36,705 bases of DNA, from the NCBI GenBank assembly GCA_029253705.1, contig JAQWYY010000050.1:1-36705 (forward strand), given 5' to 3'. Below, in pieces: positions 24,134-32,801 of this stretch. Each line of letters begins with the position of its first letter. Position 1 is the first letter of the stretch. Both the position numbers and the translations under genes were made by a program. Origin of the DNA: Luminiphilus sp. (GTDB taxonomy: Bacteria; Pseudomonadota; Gammaproteobacteria; Pseudomonadales; Halieaceae). The notes beneath the pieces were generated by a model, which was not told the DNA's origin, made no database searches, and was given only the letters and a program-made list of their open reading frames with translations.

Positions 24134-25131
24134 GGGACCATCTCCGCTTGATTAAACTGCTTGCCAAGACGATGCAATAACGCATCAGGAAGCTCCGCTG
24201 AAATAACTAGCACCCAAATACGATCGTCAGTTGTGCCTGAGAGTTTAACGGCATCTTTTTCAGTCACAACAATAATATCAGCCGTAATAGCCGCAAGATC
24301 CTGTTCGGTCAAGGCGTAGTGGTCAGGTAGCGCATGGGCGTTTAAATTCAGGCCTAGGGAATTCAGCGCAGAAAAAAATTGATCGGGTTGACCGAGGCCG
24401 GTCACTGCAGCCACTCGCTGAGCTTGCCATTGCTCTGCGATGCCCTCTATTGCCACAGGCTTTTCTGAGCACAAATGCTTAAAATGTTCTAACCGATAGT
24501 GGAAGCCCGTATCCTTTCTTCGACCATTGCGTATTAGGACCCAATCGACACTGTCGAGCCGTTCTGGGGGCTCTCGCAACGGCCCCATAGGCAGCAAGTG
24601 CCCGTTACCCAAACCTCGCGACTCGTCCAGTACAACAATTTCGAAATCTCTGGGCAGCCTGAGATGTTGAAGACCATCGTCAGAAAGAATCAGGGTGGGG
24701 TCATATACCTCAAGCAATCTTTGTGCAGCGGCATATCGATCCTGTCCAACCACTACCGGAAAATTACCACGTTGCGCCATCAACAAAGGCTCATCACCCA
24801 CTAAAGCTGCAGATGATGTCGGTTGCACCTCGCAAGGGCCTTTACCGACAACCCCACCATAGCCGCGACTGATTATGCCCACACGGTGACCTTGCTGCTC
24901 AAAGGCCTTAGCAAGTGCAAGCAAGACCGGCGTCTTCCCCGTACCACCGACAGTAATGCTCCCAACAATTACCACAGGAACAGGCAGGGAGGTGGGCTTG
25001 ATCTTATAACGGCGCCAGCGGACCACCCAACCGGTTATCAAGCTCAGGGGCCACAAAAGCCAAAGCCAGGGGGAGCTCCCGTACCATGCGCGTGTAACTA
25101 TTGACTCAATGTGCTGGCGCACAGCAGTCAC
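24118..25131 (-). CDS. lpxK: Tetraacyldisaccharide 4'-kinase
   Basis: The 337-residue inner-membrane-associated kinase phosphorylates the 4' position of the lipid A precursor. A hydrophobic N-terminal helix (PWLWLLWPLSLITGWVV, about 21-37) is followed by the Walker A motif GGTGKTP (62-68) and ISRGYGG, both typical of LpxK, and later ILSDDGLQH. Its start overlaps the msbA stop by 4 bases and its end overlaps kdsB. No Trm112/YcaR-like gene lies between lpxK and kdsB, although one often does in related bacteria. Confidence 0.97.
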   Translation of the reverse strand: MTAVRQHIESIVTRAWYGSSPWLWLLWPLSLITGWVVRWRRYKIKPTSLPVPVVIVGSITVGGTGKTPVLLALAKAFEQQGHRVGIISRGYGGVVGKGPCEVQPTSSAALVGDEPLLMAQRGNFPVVVGQDRYAAAQRLLEVYDPTLILSDDGLQHLRLPRDFEIVVLDESRGLGNGHLLPMGPLREPPERLDSVDWVLIRNGRRKDTGFHYRLEHFKHLCSEKPVAIEGIAEQWQAQRVAAVTGLGQPDQFFSALNSLGLNLNAHALPDHYALTEQDLAAITADIIVVTEKDAVKLSGTTDDRIWVLVISAELPDALLHRLGKQFNQAEMVPCSTS

Positions 25132-26951
25132 GACTGAGAAATTTCGTGCTTATGAAGGCGCGCGTACAGTGGACTGTCATTTAGCAACTGCTTGTGTGGA
25201 CCAGAAGCGACAACGCACCCTTGGTCCAAGACTACGACTCTATCGGCGTTTTCAATTGTCGACAAACGGTGGGCAATCACCAAGGTTGTCCGATCTTTGC
25301 AAAACTCTGCCAACGCCTCCTGAATATAAGTCTCAGACTCAGTGTCCAGCGCTGAGGTTGCTTCATCAAGCACTAAAATTGGAGCGTCCTTGAGCAGCGC
25401 TCTAGCGATGGCCAACCGCTGTTTTTGCCCTCCCGACAGCCCTGCACCGCCATCACCTAACGTGGTGTCTAGGCCATCTGGCAGCGCTTCAATAAATTCA
25501 ATGGCATGGGCCTGCCGAGCCGCCGCCAGAACAGATTCATAAGACGCGTCAGCCCGCTGACCAAAGGCAATGTTGTTAATAATGGTATCGCTGAACAAGC
25601 TGATATTTTGGGAGACAACACCAAACTGGCTTCGGTAGTCGGCCAATGCGTATTCCTCAATCACGAGGTCGTCAAGGCGGATTTCGCCGTGATCGGGGGT
25701 GTAAAAACGGAGCAATAGTTGGACTAGCGTAGACTTGCCGCTGCCGGAACGTCCGACAAGCGCGACCGTCTCCCCCGGCTTCAGCTGCAGTGAGATATTT
25801 TCCAAGGCATATTCGTTGGTTTCTGGATAACGAAAACTTACGCGCTCCATAACAATTTCACCTTTCGCGCGAGCTACCGGCGTTGTGCCACGATCAGGCT
25901 CAGGCGGGACATCAATTTGAGCGAATACATCCTCGGCTGCGGCAAGCCCTCGCTGGATAATACTTTGCACGCCGCTGAGAGTTCGTATGGGTTTTCCCAT
26001 TTGTGCTGCTGCGGTAATAAATGCCACTAGGGAGCCCGCAGAAAATCCTGCAAGAATCGTTGGATCTAATGCAAACCAAAACAACGCCCCCAAAGCGAAG
26101 GCTAACAACGTTTGTATGACTGGGGTTGAGACGGCCTGAACAAAGGCCAATTTCAAACTTTGGTTCCGATTAAACAGGCTCGCATTCGTAAATTTGGCCA
26201 CTTGCTGTCGCGTTGCGGCGAAGACACGAAGAGCTTCGAAAGCCCCCAGTGATTCGCTACTCACCTGCGTGACAGAGCCCATTGAATCCTGAATACGGCG
26301 GCTGTACCTTCGAAAGTGACGCCCTACGACCACAACTACGAGGCCAATTGCGGGGGCGACTGCAAAAAATATTAGGGTCAAACGCCAGTTGAGGTAAAGC
26401 ATGTAGGTGACCAGCGCCATGACGGTAAGGCCCTCGCGTAAAATCGCCTTCAACGCATCACTCGCGGCTCCTGACACCTGTTCGACGTTGAAGGTAATCT
26501 TGCTGAGCAAATTGCCGCTGGTGTTGGCGTCATAATAGCGCCTTGGCGCCGCCATCATCACTTCAAATAACTCAACCCGAAGCGTATGGACAACACTACG
26601 AGCCACCACATTCATGTAATAGTTGCCGACAAAAAACCCCAGCGCTCTGCCCAGAGACAATACAACCGCGGCAACAGGCACTGCGACCCGCGCGTAATCT
26701 AATGGCGTTTTATCTCCGGGCGGCCAAAACCAATGTGCCGCGGCTGAAACCAGACCCAATTCAACCTGACTGCTCTGCCCCAATGAATCCAATAGAAACT
26801 GGGTGAGATCTGCCAGTAGGACACTGCCCAGTGAGTACACTAAAAACCCAGCCACACTGATAAAAAACGCCGCTGAATATGGAACGACATAGGACAACAG
26901 GCGCCGATAAAGCCCCCAGTCGCTTCCCTGATATTCTGTCGGGTCAGCCAT
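25128..26951 (-). CDS. msbA: Lipid A export ATP-binding/permease protein MsbA
   Basis: The 607-residue half-transporter flips lipid A-core across the inner membrane and works as a homodimer. The first 330 or so residues hold six membrane helices. The nucleotide-binding domain has Walker A GRSGSGKST, the Q-loop region QFGVVSQNISLF, the signature LSGGQKQR, Walker B PILVLDEATSALD and the H-loop VIAHRLST. The ATG at 26951 was preferred to a GTG nine bases upstream. The start overlaps the exbD end by 8 bases. Confidence 0.94.
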   Translation of the reverse strand: MADPTEYQGSDWGLYRRLLSYVVPYSAAFFISVAGFLVYSLGSVLLADLTQFLLDSLGQSSQVELGLVSAAAHWFWPPGDKTPLDYARVAVPVAAVVLSLGRALGFFVGNYYMNVVARSVVHTLRVELFEVMMAAPRRYYDANTSGNLLSKITFNVEQVSGAASDALKAILREGLTVMALVTYMLYLNWRLTLIFFAVAPAIGLVVVVVGRHFRRYSRRIQDSMGSVTQVSSESLGAFEALRVFAATRQQVAKFTNASLFNRNQSLKLAFVQAVSTPVIQTLLAFALGALFWFALDPTILAGFSAGSLVAFITAAAQMGKPIRTLSGVQSIIQRGLAAAEDVFAQIDVPPEPDRGTTPVARAKGEIVMERVSFRYPETNEYALENISLQLKPGETVALVGRSGSGKSTLVQLLLRFYTPDHGEIRLDDLVIEEYALADYRSQFGVVSQNISLFSDTIINNIAFGQRADASYESVLAAARQAHAIEFIEALPDGLDTTLGDGGAGLSGGQKQRLAIARALLKDAPILVLDEATSALDTESETYIQEALAEFCKDRTTLVIAHRLSTIENADRVVVLDQGCVVASGPHKQLLNDSPLYARLHKHEISQS

Positions 26952-27366
26952 TTGCACCACTAGGCGTTTGCGCTGCGATAGTTAACTGCCGAAAACCCAG
27001 CGCATTCGCTGCGTCGAGAGCGGTAACGACAAAACGGTGTGCCGCCTCACCATCTGCAGCAATGGTGATTGGAATATCACGATCCTCCCCCGCCTCATCA
27101 CGCAGTGCACGACGCAGGTCAATAGGCTGGTTAGACACTGGTATTCCATTCAAAGTAAATGACCCATCAGCTGCAATCATAAGTTCAAGTTTAGTAGCGC
27201 GCTTAGGCGCGGGCTCACCCTCAGCCTCAGGAAGATTAATAGCCAATTGCGTCGCCTTGGTAAAACTGGTCGATACCATAAAAAAGATTAGCAGCAAAAA
27301 AACGACATCGATCAAAGGCGTCAAATTAATTGACAGCTCATCTGTACGCTTGCGACGAAATTTCAA
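26944..27366 (-). CDS. exbD: ExbD/TolR-type biopolymer transport protein
   Basis: The 140-residue protein has one N-terminal membrane helix (LTPLIDVVFLLLIFFMV) with the proton-carrying Asp at residue 20, then a periplasmic domain. With ExbB it forms a proton-driven motor that energises an outer-membrane process. It overlaps exbB by 4 bases. The position next to comEC and msbA is the one found in Pseudomonas-like genomes for this ExbBD pair; no TonB gene is nearby. Confidence 0.93.
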   Translation of the reverse strand: MKFRRKRTDELSINLTPLIDVVFLLLIFFMVSTSFTKATQLAINLPEAEGEPAPKRATKLELMIAADGSFTLNGIPVSNQPIDLRRALRDEAGEDRDIPITIAADGEAAHRFVVTALDAANALGFRQLTIAAQTPSGANG

Positions 27367-27986
27367 AGGTCGTATTCCGTTTTCTTACCCGTGTGCAAAG
27401 CATCGACGAGCTTGATTGAAACTTGCTCCAGACCGACCACAATGGTGTCGATTTTTCCGGTAAAAAAGCGGTGCATTACCAGCGCCGGAATTGCCACAAC
27501 CAACCCCGCAGCTGTAGTGATTAAAGCCTCTGAAATTCCTCCTGCCAAAGCGTTTGCATTACCCGTTCCCTGAACGGTTATCTCGGTGAAAACACGTATC
27601 ATGCCTACCACCGTGCCCAACAATCCAAGCAGCGGCGCCACAGCCGCCACAGTACCCAATGTATTCAGATAACGTTCAAGGTCATGTACCACATGCCCCG
27701 CGGCCTCCTGAATGCTTTCCTTCATCACATCGCGGCCTTGGCTCCGGTTAACAAGTCCTGCAGCCAAAATCGCACCCAGCGGTGACCCCTGTCGCAATGC
27801 CTTAAGCCGCTGCGCATCAAGCTCTCCGGCTCTGAGTTGTTTCCAAACGTTTGCCAGCAAATGCGGAGGCGCAATCCGATCAGGGTTTAGTGCCACAGAG
27901 CGTTCGATACAAATCCCCAAGGCAATAACTGAACATAAAATGATGACAGGCATAACCCAGCCACCTGCGGCAAGTAACTCAAACAC
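27363..27986 (-). CDS. exbB: ExbB/TolQ-type proton channel protein
   Basis: The 207-residue MotA/TolQ/ExbB family protein has three membrane segments: ELLAAGGWVMPVIILCSVIA at the N-terminus, then TVAAVAPLLGLLGTVVGMI and ALITTAAGLVVAIPALV. The last two line the channel with ExbD. The start is taken as a GTG at 27986 because GGAGG lies 8 bases upstream and the product begins VFELLAAGGW, as expected. The longer frame to 28256 runs into comEC and adds a Cys/Arg-rich tail foreign to the family. Confidence 0.93.
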   Translation of the reverse strand: MFELLAAGGWVMPVIILCSVIALGICIERSVALNPDRIAPPHLLANVWKQLRAGELDAQRLKALRQGSPLGAILAAGLVNRSQGRDVMKESIQEAAGHVVHDLERYLNTLGTVAAVAPLLGLLGTVVGMIRVFTEITVQGTGNANALAGGISEALITTAAGLVVAIPALVMHRFFTGKIDTIVVGLEQVSIKLVDALHTGKKTEYDL

Positions 27987-28042
27987 AATAACGCCCTCCG
28001 ATCTTCCTGCAGTATACCTGTGGCAAGGCCGCTTAGCGCCAC

Positions 28043-30238
28043 TCAGCGGAGGTTTAGCCAATAGGGAATATTGCCATCTCGCAAGCCCCCAACGGTCATT
28101 GCGTGCGGCGTAGCGGTCACAGTAACGCTCCCATGTTTCGCCGTATTCAAAATCCTCACCCCCCGTGCCTCCAAACGCCTCAGTACGCTGGGGCGTGGGT
28201 GGGAAAAGCGATTGACACGGCCGGCACTCACCACAGCAATATTGGGATCGACCCATTTAAGGAAAGACGCCGCAGTTGAGGTGTGACTGCCATGATGCGC
28301 AAGAACTAGAATGTCGGCGCGTAGTTTGGTTCGCCAATAGCGAATCAGCTCCCGTTCACGAGCCGCACTTATATCTCCGGCAAGTAGGACTGTCACTTGA
28401 GCGGTCATGACCTTCAAAACACAGGATCCGTCGTTGTTATCACCCGGACCGTTGAGAACTGTCACCGTAATAAACGAGGTGTTATAGAGCACTTCACCCA
28501 CACGACACGGTATCCCGGCGTGCCCTATTGCCCTTTGGGTAGCGAATTGTCCGGCAAGCTCCGCCATTCCCCCGGCATGATCTCGGTCTGCGTGGCTGAT
28601 GACCCGAATAGCAACATCTTTAACTCCCATGCGGTTCAAATAAGGAATGAGGGCCTTTTGCGCCTGACTTACCCCTAAAGGCGGAGCATCTCCCGTGTCA
28701 TAAATGAATGTTTTGCCCGTAGCACTTAAAACAACCGATAAGCCCTGCCCTACATCAAGCACCGTCAGTTTTACCGTATGCTCCTTCGGCGCAAATAATC
28801 CCACCCCAGAAAATGGATTGAACATTACGGAATCGGGGATAACCCGCTCAAGTGCCTGTGAGGCATACAACGCCCCTGCTCCCACTTCAACTGCAAGCCG
28901 CCACGGTAGGTTATCAACGCTTCCCCACAGCAGAACACAGGCAGTGCCTAAAAGCGCCAAAGGAACCAACAATGTTGCAATAACGGGAACTAGGATCACA
29001 TTTGCAGCAATAGCCGCCAAAGTCATTTGGCCAAACCAGAACAGTGTTACCGGCGCCATTAGCAGCACCAGCACAATCTGTGTGAGAAGAACCCTGGAGA
29101 ACCATCCACCGAAATCCTTAAATACCATGGAGTTTTGCAGGGTGACAAGCCACATCAATATGCCTGTAGCCACCATGCTCAACCAAAAACTGCGGCCCAA
29201 AATAGTGAAGTAATTGGTGATTAAAATAATCAAAGCTGCCACAACAAAAATATGCCGCATCGCGGTTCTCCTTGCTGTGAGCCTAAGTATGCCAACCAAA
29301 AAAAGCATGATTAGCGCACGCTGAGTGGGCAAACTAAAACCGGCTAAACACGCATAAAAGCAAGCCACAACCAGAGCGGGAACAATAGCCCAATCTCGCT
29401 TCACCAGCTTATTGGGCACCGCGGCAAGCAGCAGCCTGCGGCTGAGAGACCAGGCCGCCATAAACACGAGGCTTAAATGCAAGCCACTGACCACAAAAGC
29501 GTGGGTAATGCCGAGAAAACGGAAACGCTCCCAATCTGAATTCGCGATGCCGCGGCCGGTCCCCAAGACCAGCGCCTCCAGCACTCCGATGACTCTAGGT
29601 GGCGCTTCAAGCCGTCCAAAAGCATCTGCTACTTGTTGACGGACATGACTCAGATACCCGCTGGAGGCTCCCGTTAATATGACGTGAGAGGCGTTCAAGC
29701 GCCCATGAAGCCCTTGAGCTAATGAAAGTGCCTGATCAGGGACGGAGCCAAGATTCCATTGGGAGCTGTTGGGCGTTAATTGCCCCCTGACCCTGACCTC
29801 AGCGCCTAGGGGAAAGAGGCCTTCGCCACTGACACCATAAACCATTAGGCTACTCTGGGAGCCACAGTCCTCTAAGGTGTTTAAGGTGGTCGACAGCCTA
29901 AAGCTTTGAACCGCTTCACCAGATACTGACGGATATTTTAGTGGCAACGAACTCACCGTTCCGGTGGCAGTTATTTCCCGTCGGTAACAGTTGGGGTCAA
30001 TTAAGCCGTCGTGCCAATACCAGCCCCAGTAGCACGCCACCCCCCCTGCAATAGCGATGTAAACTCCCACCTTCCGATGCCCCGCGATGAAGCCTGCGCA
30101 TCCCAAAAATGAAAACAAAAGAGCTGCCCAATAAACTGGCAGTAACAACGACGAAACCAATACAAACAACATAGGGAATGCATAATTGCGGCATATCCCC
30201 AAAGCGCCAGTGTGGTGACTCGCGAAAAAAGTCGTCAT
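28043..30238 (-). CDS. comEC: ComEC/Rec2 DNA internalisation protein
   Basis: The 731-residue membrane protein is the channel through which single-stranded DNA enters the cytoplasm in natural transformation. It has N-terminal membrane helices, an OB-like region (ATGTVSSLPL), the competence domain beginning around FRFLGITHAFVVSGLHLSL, and a C-terminal metallo-beta-lactamase domain with SHADRDHAGG near residue 545 and LAHHGSHTS, which may degrade the second strand. All domains are present and intact. The leader holds a strong inverted repeat (30250-30291). Confidence 0.95.
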   Translation of the reverse strand: MTTFFASHHTGALGICRNYAFPMLFVLVSSLLLPVYWAALLFSFLGCAGFIAGHRKVGVYIAIAGGVACYWGWYWHDGLIDPNCYRREITATGTVSSLPLKYPSVSGEAVQSFRLSTTLNTLEDCGSQSSLMVYGVSGEGLFPLGAEVRVRGQLTPNSSQWNLGSVPDQALSLAQGLHGRLNASHVILTGASSGYLSHVRQQVADAFGRLEAPPRVIGVLEALVLGTGRGIANSDWERFRFLGITHAFVVSGLHLSLVFMAAWSLSRRLLLAAVPNKLVKRDWAIVPALVVACFYACLAGFSLPTQRALIMLFLVGILRLTARRTAMRHIFVVAALIILITNYFTILGRSFWLSMVATGILMWLVTLQNSMVFKDFGGWFSRVLLTQIVLVLLMAPVTLFWFGQMTLAAIAANVILVPVIATLLVPLALLGTACVLLWGSVDNLPWRLAVEVGAGALYASQALERVIPDSVMFNPFSGVGLFAPKEHTVKLTVLDVGQGLSVVLSATGKTFIYDTGDAPPLGVSQAQKALIPYLNRMGVKDVAIRVISHADRDHAGGMAELAGQFATQRAIGHAGIPCRVGEVLYNTSFITVTVLNGPGDNNDGSCVLKVMTAQVTVLLAGDISAARERELIRYWRTKLRADILVLAHHGSHTSTAASFLKWVDPNIAVVSAGRVNRFSHPRPSVLRRLEARGVRILNTAKHGSVTVTATPHAMTVGGLRDGNIPYWLNLR

Positions 30239-30249
30239 ACTTACCGCCC

Positions 30250-30291
30250 GTCAGATGGCAAGAAATAGTGAAACATTTGCCAACATCTGAC
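30250..30291. promoter_or_regulatory. Inverted repeat in the comEC leader
   Basis: GTCAGATG (30250-30257) and CATCTGAC (30284-30291) are perfect complements, and inside them GCAA (30258-30261) pairs with TTGC (30277-30280). This gives a 12-base-pair stem with a 3-base bulge and a 15-base loop, ending about 11 bases before the comEC ATG and next to its GGGCGG region. It could be an operator or an RNA hairpin affecting translation. Confidence 0.45.
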
Positions 30292-30366
30292 CCAACAGCG
30301 GTGATGGTCTAGGATTAAAATTAGCCGGGCCAGCAGAATTCTTATATCTCGTGAAGTTGTGTATCC

Positions 30367-30894
30367 ATGGCACGAAAGCTTTTTCAGCGTTTTGTACCCT
30401 CTCAGCAGCAACTCAGGGATATGCCCGGGTTAAATCTGCTAGGAGACTGGATTTATGAACCTAACCTTTGGCACATCAATCGCAGTTCCACCGCAAGGGC
30501 ATTCGCCATCGGACTGCTCTGCGCCATGATGCCCGTACCGGGGCAAATCTTTGTTGCCGCTTACGCTGCCGTGAGACTTGGGGCTAATCTACCGCTGAGC
30601 ATCAGCCTCATCTTTGTTACCAACCCTCTAACGATGCCCGTTATTTACTACGCGGCCTATGAGCTAGGCGCCTTCTTGTTGGACACCCCAGTCAAAATTA
30701 TTGAGTTTGAAATTACTTGGGGCTGGCTAACAGAACGTTTGGGAGGGATCTGGCAACCCTTTCTACTGGGCTGCTTTGTGATTGGCTCGATTGCGGCCTT
30801 GTCCAGCTATGTCATGATCAATGTCTTATGGCGGTGGCGCGTTGGGCTCGCATGGCGTCAACGCGCCTCTGAGCGCAGCATAAAGCCCTCCTAA
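30367..30894 (+). CDS. DUF2062 membrane protein
   Basis: The 175-residue protein matches DUF2062: RAFAIGLLCAMMPVPGQIFVA, then LPLSISLIFVTNPLTMPVIYY and a final hydrophobic helix (LLGCFVIGSIAALSSYVMI). It should be an inner-membrane protein with about three or four membrane segments; its function is unknown. It is divergent from comEC and convergent with lolE, which ends 10 bases away. A gene of this family is also found between comEC and lol genes in Pseudomonas. Confidence 0.9.
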   Translation: MARKLFQRFVPSQQQLRDMPGLNLLGDWIYEPNLWHINRSSTARAFAIGLLCAMMPVPGQIFVAAYAAVRLGANLPLSISLIFVTNPLTMPVIYYAAYELGAFLLDTPVKIIEFEITWGWLTERLGGIWQPFLLGCFVIGSIAALSSYVMINVLWRWRVGLAWRQRASERSIKPS

Positions 30895-30904
30895 AAGTAC
30901 CGAA

Positions 30905-32122
30905 TCAATGGTTTGCAAGTGCCTGAGCGATGGGTATGGCCATTGCACGCTTAGCAGGAATCACCGCCGCTACAAGGCAAAGCAGCACAGAGATAGACCA
31001 CAACCAAATGGCATCACCCACTCTCAAATCAATGGGTAAGAAGTTAAGTGGATAGACATCTGTGTTCAATAATCTGCCTCCTAGTAACCACTCTAAACCT
31101 GAAGCGGCTGGGGGAATTAGCTGCGTCAAACCTGCGCCCAACAGCAAACCTACAGAAGCGCCCAAAACACCTATCCAGAGCCCCTGAAATAAAAAAATCC
31201 ACAAGATATCCTGCCGGCTCGCCCCCATAGCCTGAAGCATGGCAATAAAGCCTCGTCGGTCAGTCACCACCAACACAAGAGACGAGACCACATTAAAAGC
31301 TGCTACCGCGATGATCGAAAGCAGTAATAGCGTCACCAGGTCTCGGGATAACCTTATCGCTGCGTATAAATTACCATGCCGTAGTGTCCAATCTGTTACG
31401 TAAAACGAGGGTGGCAACACTCTGGCGAAGTCCCAGCGCACCCTCGGCGCATCAAATAGTTGCCGCAACTGCAGGGCCAACCCCGTTGCGGTCACGGCAT
31501 CTCCCAACATTGTTGCGGTGTATTCAAACTCCGCCAGCATCAAGGCCTCATCAAGCTCCGTTCCAGACTCTACCAATGCCGCTACGCGCAGCGCACTGGT
31601 CACCGGCAGGGCCTCTGGCTTCAGGGTGTCTCCGGGTACAATAACGCTCAGCTTATCCCCCACCTTAAGCTGCAGCCGTCGCGCCAGGCCCGCGCCCAAA
31701 ACCACTTCTCCAGGCTCAATGGCCACCCCAGAAGGTTTAGACCACACTGCCCAGCGGCGCCAAACTGACGGGGTCACCCCCAACATTTTTGCGGCAGTGA
31801 CCCTAACACCTCGTAAGGCAAGAACATCACGCTCGTAAAAGAGGCCTACCTCCCTCACCGTTGCAGCACGCTCAGCATCGGCCTGAAGTTCATTCCATGT
31901 CGCTAAATCAGCAAACCCTTGGATACTGACGTGGGGAACGACTCCTAATATACGTTCGCGCATCTCCCGCTCAAAACCATTCATCACGGCTAGAACCGCT
32001 AGTAAGATGGCAACGGCAAGGGTCAAACCGACAACTGAAAGTCTTGATAGGAACCCTGAGAGCCCCCTACCTCGATCAAGGACCTGACGCAGGGCAAAAT
32101 TAAGTCGCTCAGACCACGGCAC
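30905..32122 (-). CDS. lolE: Lipoprotein-releasing system membrane protein LolE
   Basis: The 405-residue inner-membrane subunit belongs to the LolCDE ABC transporter that releases outer-membrane lipoproteins to LolA. It has the family plan: one N-terminal helix (LSVVGLTLAVAILLAVLAVMNGFE), a large periplasmic domain, then three helices (LLLLSIIAVAAFNVVSSLV, FLFQGLWIGVLGASVGLLLGA and the C-terminal one). The start is a GTG that overlaps the lolD end by 14 bases. Naming as LolE rather than LolC rests on gene order. Confidence 0.9.
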   Translation of the reverse strand: MPWSERLNFALRQVLDRGRGLSGFLSRLSVVGLTLAVAILLAVLAVMNGFEREMRERILGVVPHVSIQGFADLATWNELQADAERAATVREVGLFYERDVLALRGVRVTAAKMLGVTPSVWRRWAVWSKPSGVAIEPGEVVLGAGLARRLQLKVGDKLSVIVPGDTLKPEALPVTSALRVAALVESGTELDEALMLAEFEYTATMLGDAVTATGLALQLRQLFDAPRVRWDFARVLPPSFYVTDWTLRHGNLYAAIRLSRDLVTLLLLSIIAVAAFNVVSSLVLVVTDRRGFIAMLQAMGASRQDILWIFLFQGLWIGVLGASVGLLLGAGLTQLIPPAASGLEWLLGGRLLNTDVYPLNFLPIDLRVGDAIWLWSISVLLCLVAAVIPAKRAMAIPIAQALANH

Positions 32123-32801
32123 GCGGCAGTTCCGCCAATTGACCCGACTTCAAAAGGAGCTGACGGTCCATTTTTTCTGCGATCTTTGGATCGTGTGTCA
32201 CCACAATGAAGGCCGTTCCCCCCCAATCGATGGACTCGATCAGATTCAACACAAGCTCTGCCGATTCCGGATCTAGATTACCCGTTGGTTCGTCCATCAA
32301 GACACAACTCGGCTGATTGGAGAGTGCGCGCGCGATTGCGACACGCTGTCGCTCACCACCACTAAGAGCAGCGGGTTTGTGGTGCATTCGATCGCCTAAG
32401 CCAACCGAATTGAGCAGCATTGCCGCACGCTCTTGGGCAATATTTTTCGCTACGCCGCCTATGCGCATCGGCATGGCAACTCCCTCTAAAGCGGTGAATT
32501 CGGGCAATAGGTGGTGAAATTGAAAAACAAAACCTAGCTGAGCATTGCGCCATTGACTGCGAGCCCGCTCTCCCATGCGGCTCAAAGACTTATTGGAAAC
32601 CCGCACCTCTCCCGCCGTCGGGACATCCAATCCGCCCAAAAGATTCAGCAGGGTTGATTTCCCAGAGCCAGACCGACCGACAATAGCAACACGCTCACTC
32701 CGTGCAAGGGCCAACTCAACGCCCTGCAACACTTTTACCGAGCGGGAACCGTCTAGGTAGGTTTTATCCAAACCAGAGCAGCTAAGTACGGCATCAGCCA
32801 T
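32109..32801 (-). CDS. lolD: Lipoprotein-releasing ABC transporter ATPase LolD
   Basis: The 230-residue ATPase drives LolCDE. It has Walker A GRSGSGKST (about 42-50), the signature LSGGERQR, Walker B CVLMDEPTGNLD and the H-loop FIVVTHD. FQFHHLLPEFTALEGV is typical of the LolD/MacB group. It overlaps lolC by 8 bases and lolE by 14. Confidence 0.96.
   Translation of the reverse strand: MADAVLSCSGLDKTYLDGSRSVKVLQGVELALARSERVAIVGRSGSGKSTLLNLLGGLDVPTAGEVRVSNKSLSRMGERARSQWRNAQLGFVFQFHHLLPEFTALEGVAMPMRIGGVAKNIAQERAAMLLNSVGLGDRMHHKPAALSGGERQRVAIARALSNQPSCVLMDEPTGNLDPESAELVLNLIESIDWGGTAFIVVTHDPKIAEKMDRQLLLKSGQLAELPRAVV

Noticed and set aside
27987-28256. N-terminal extension of ExbB
   Set aside because: It overlaps comEC and adds 90 residues foreign to the family; the GTG at 27986 has GGAGG upstream.
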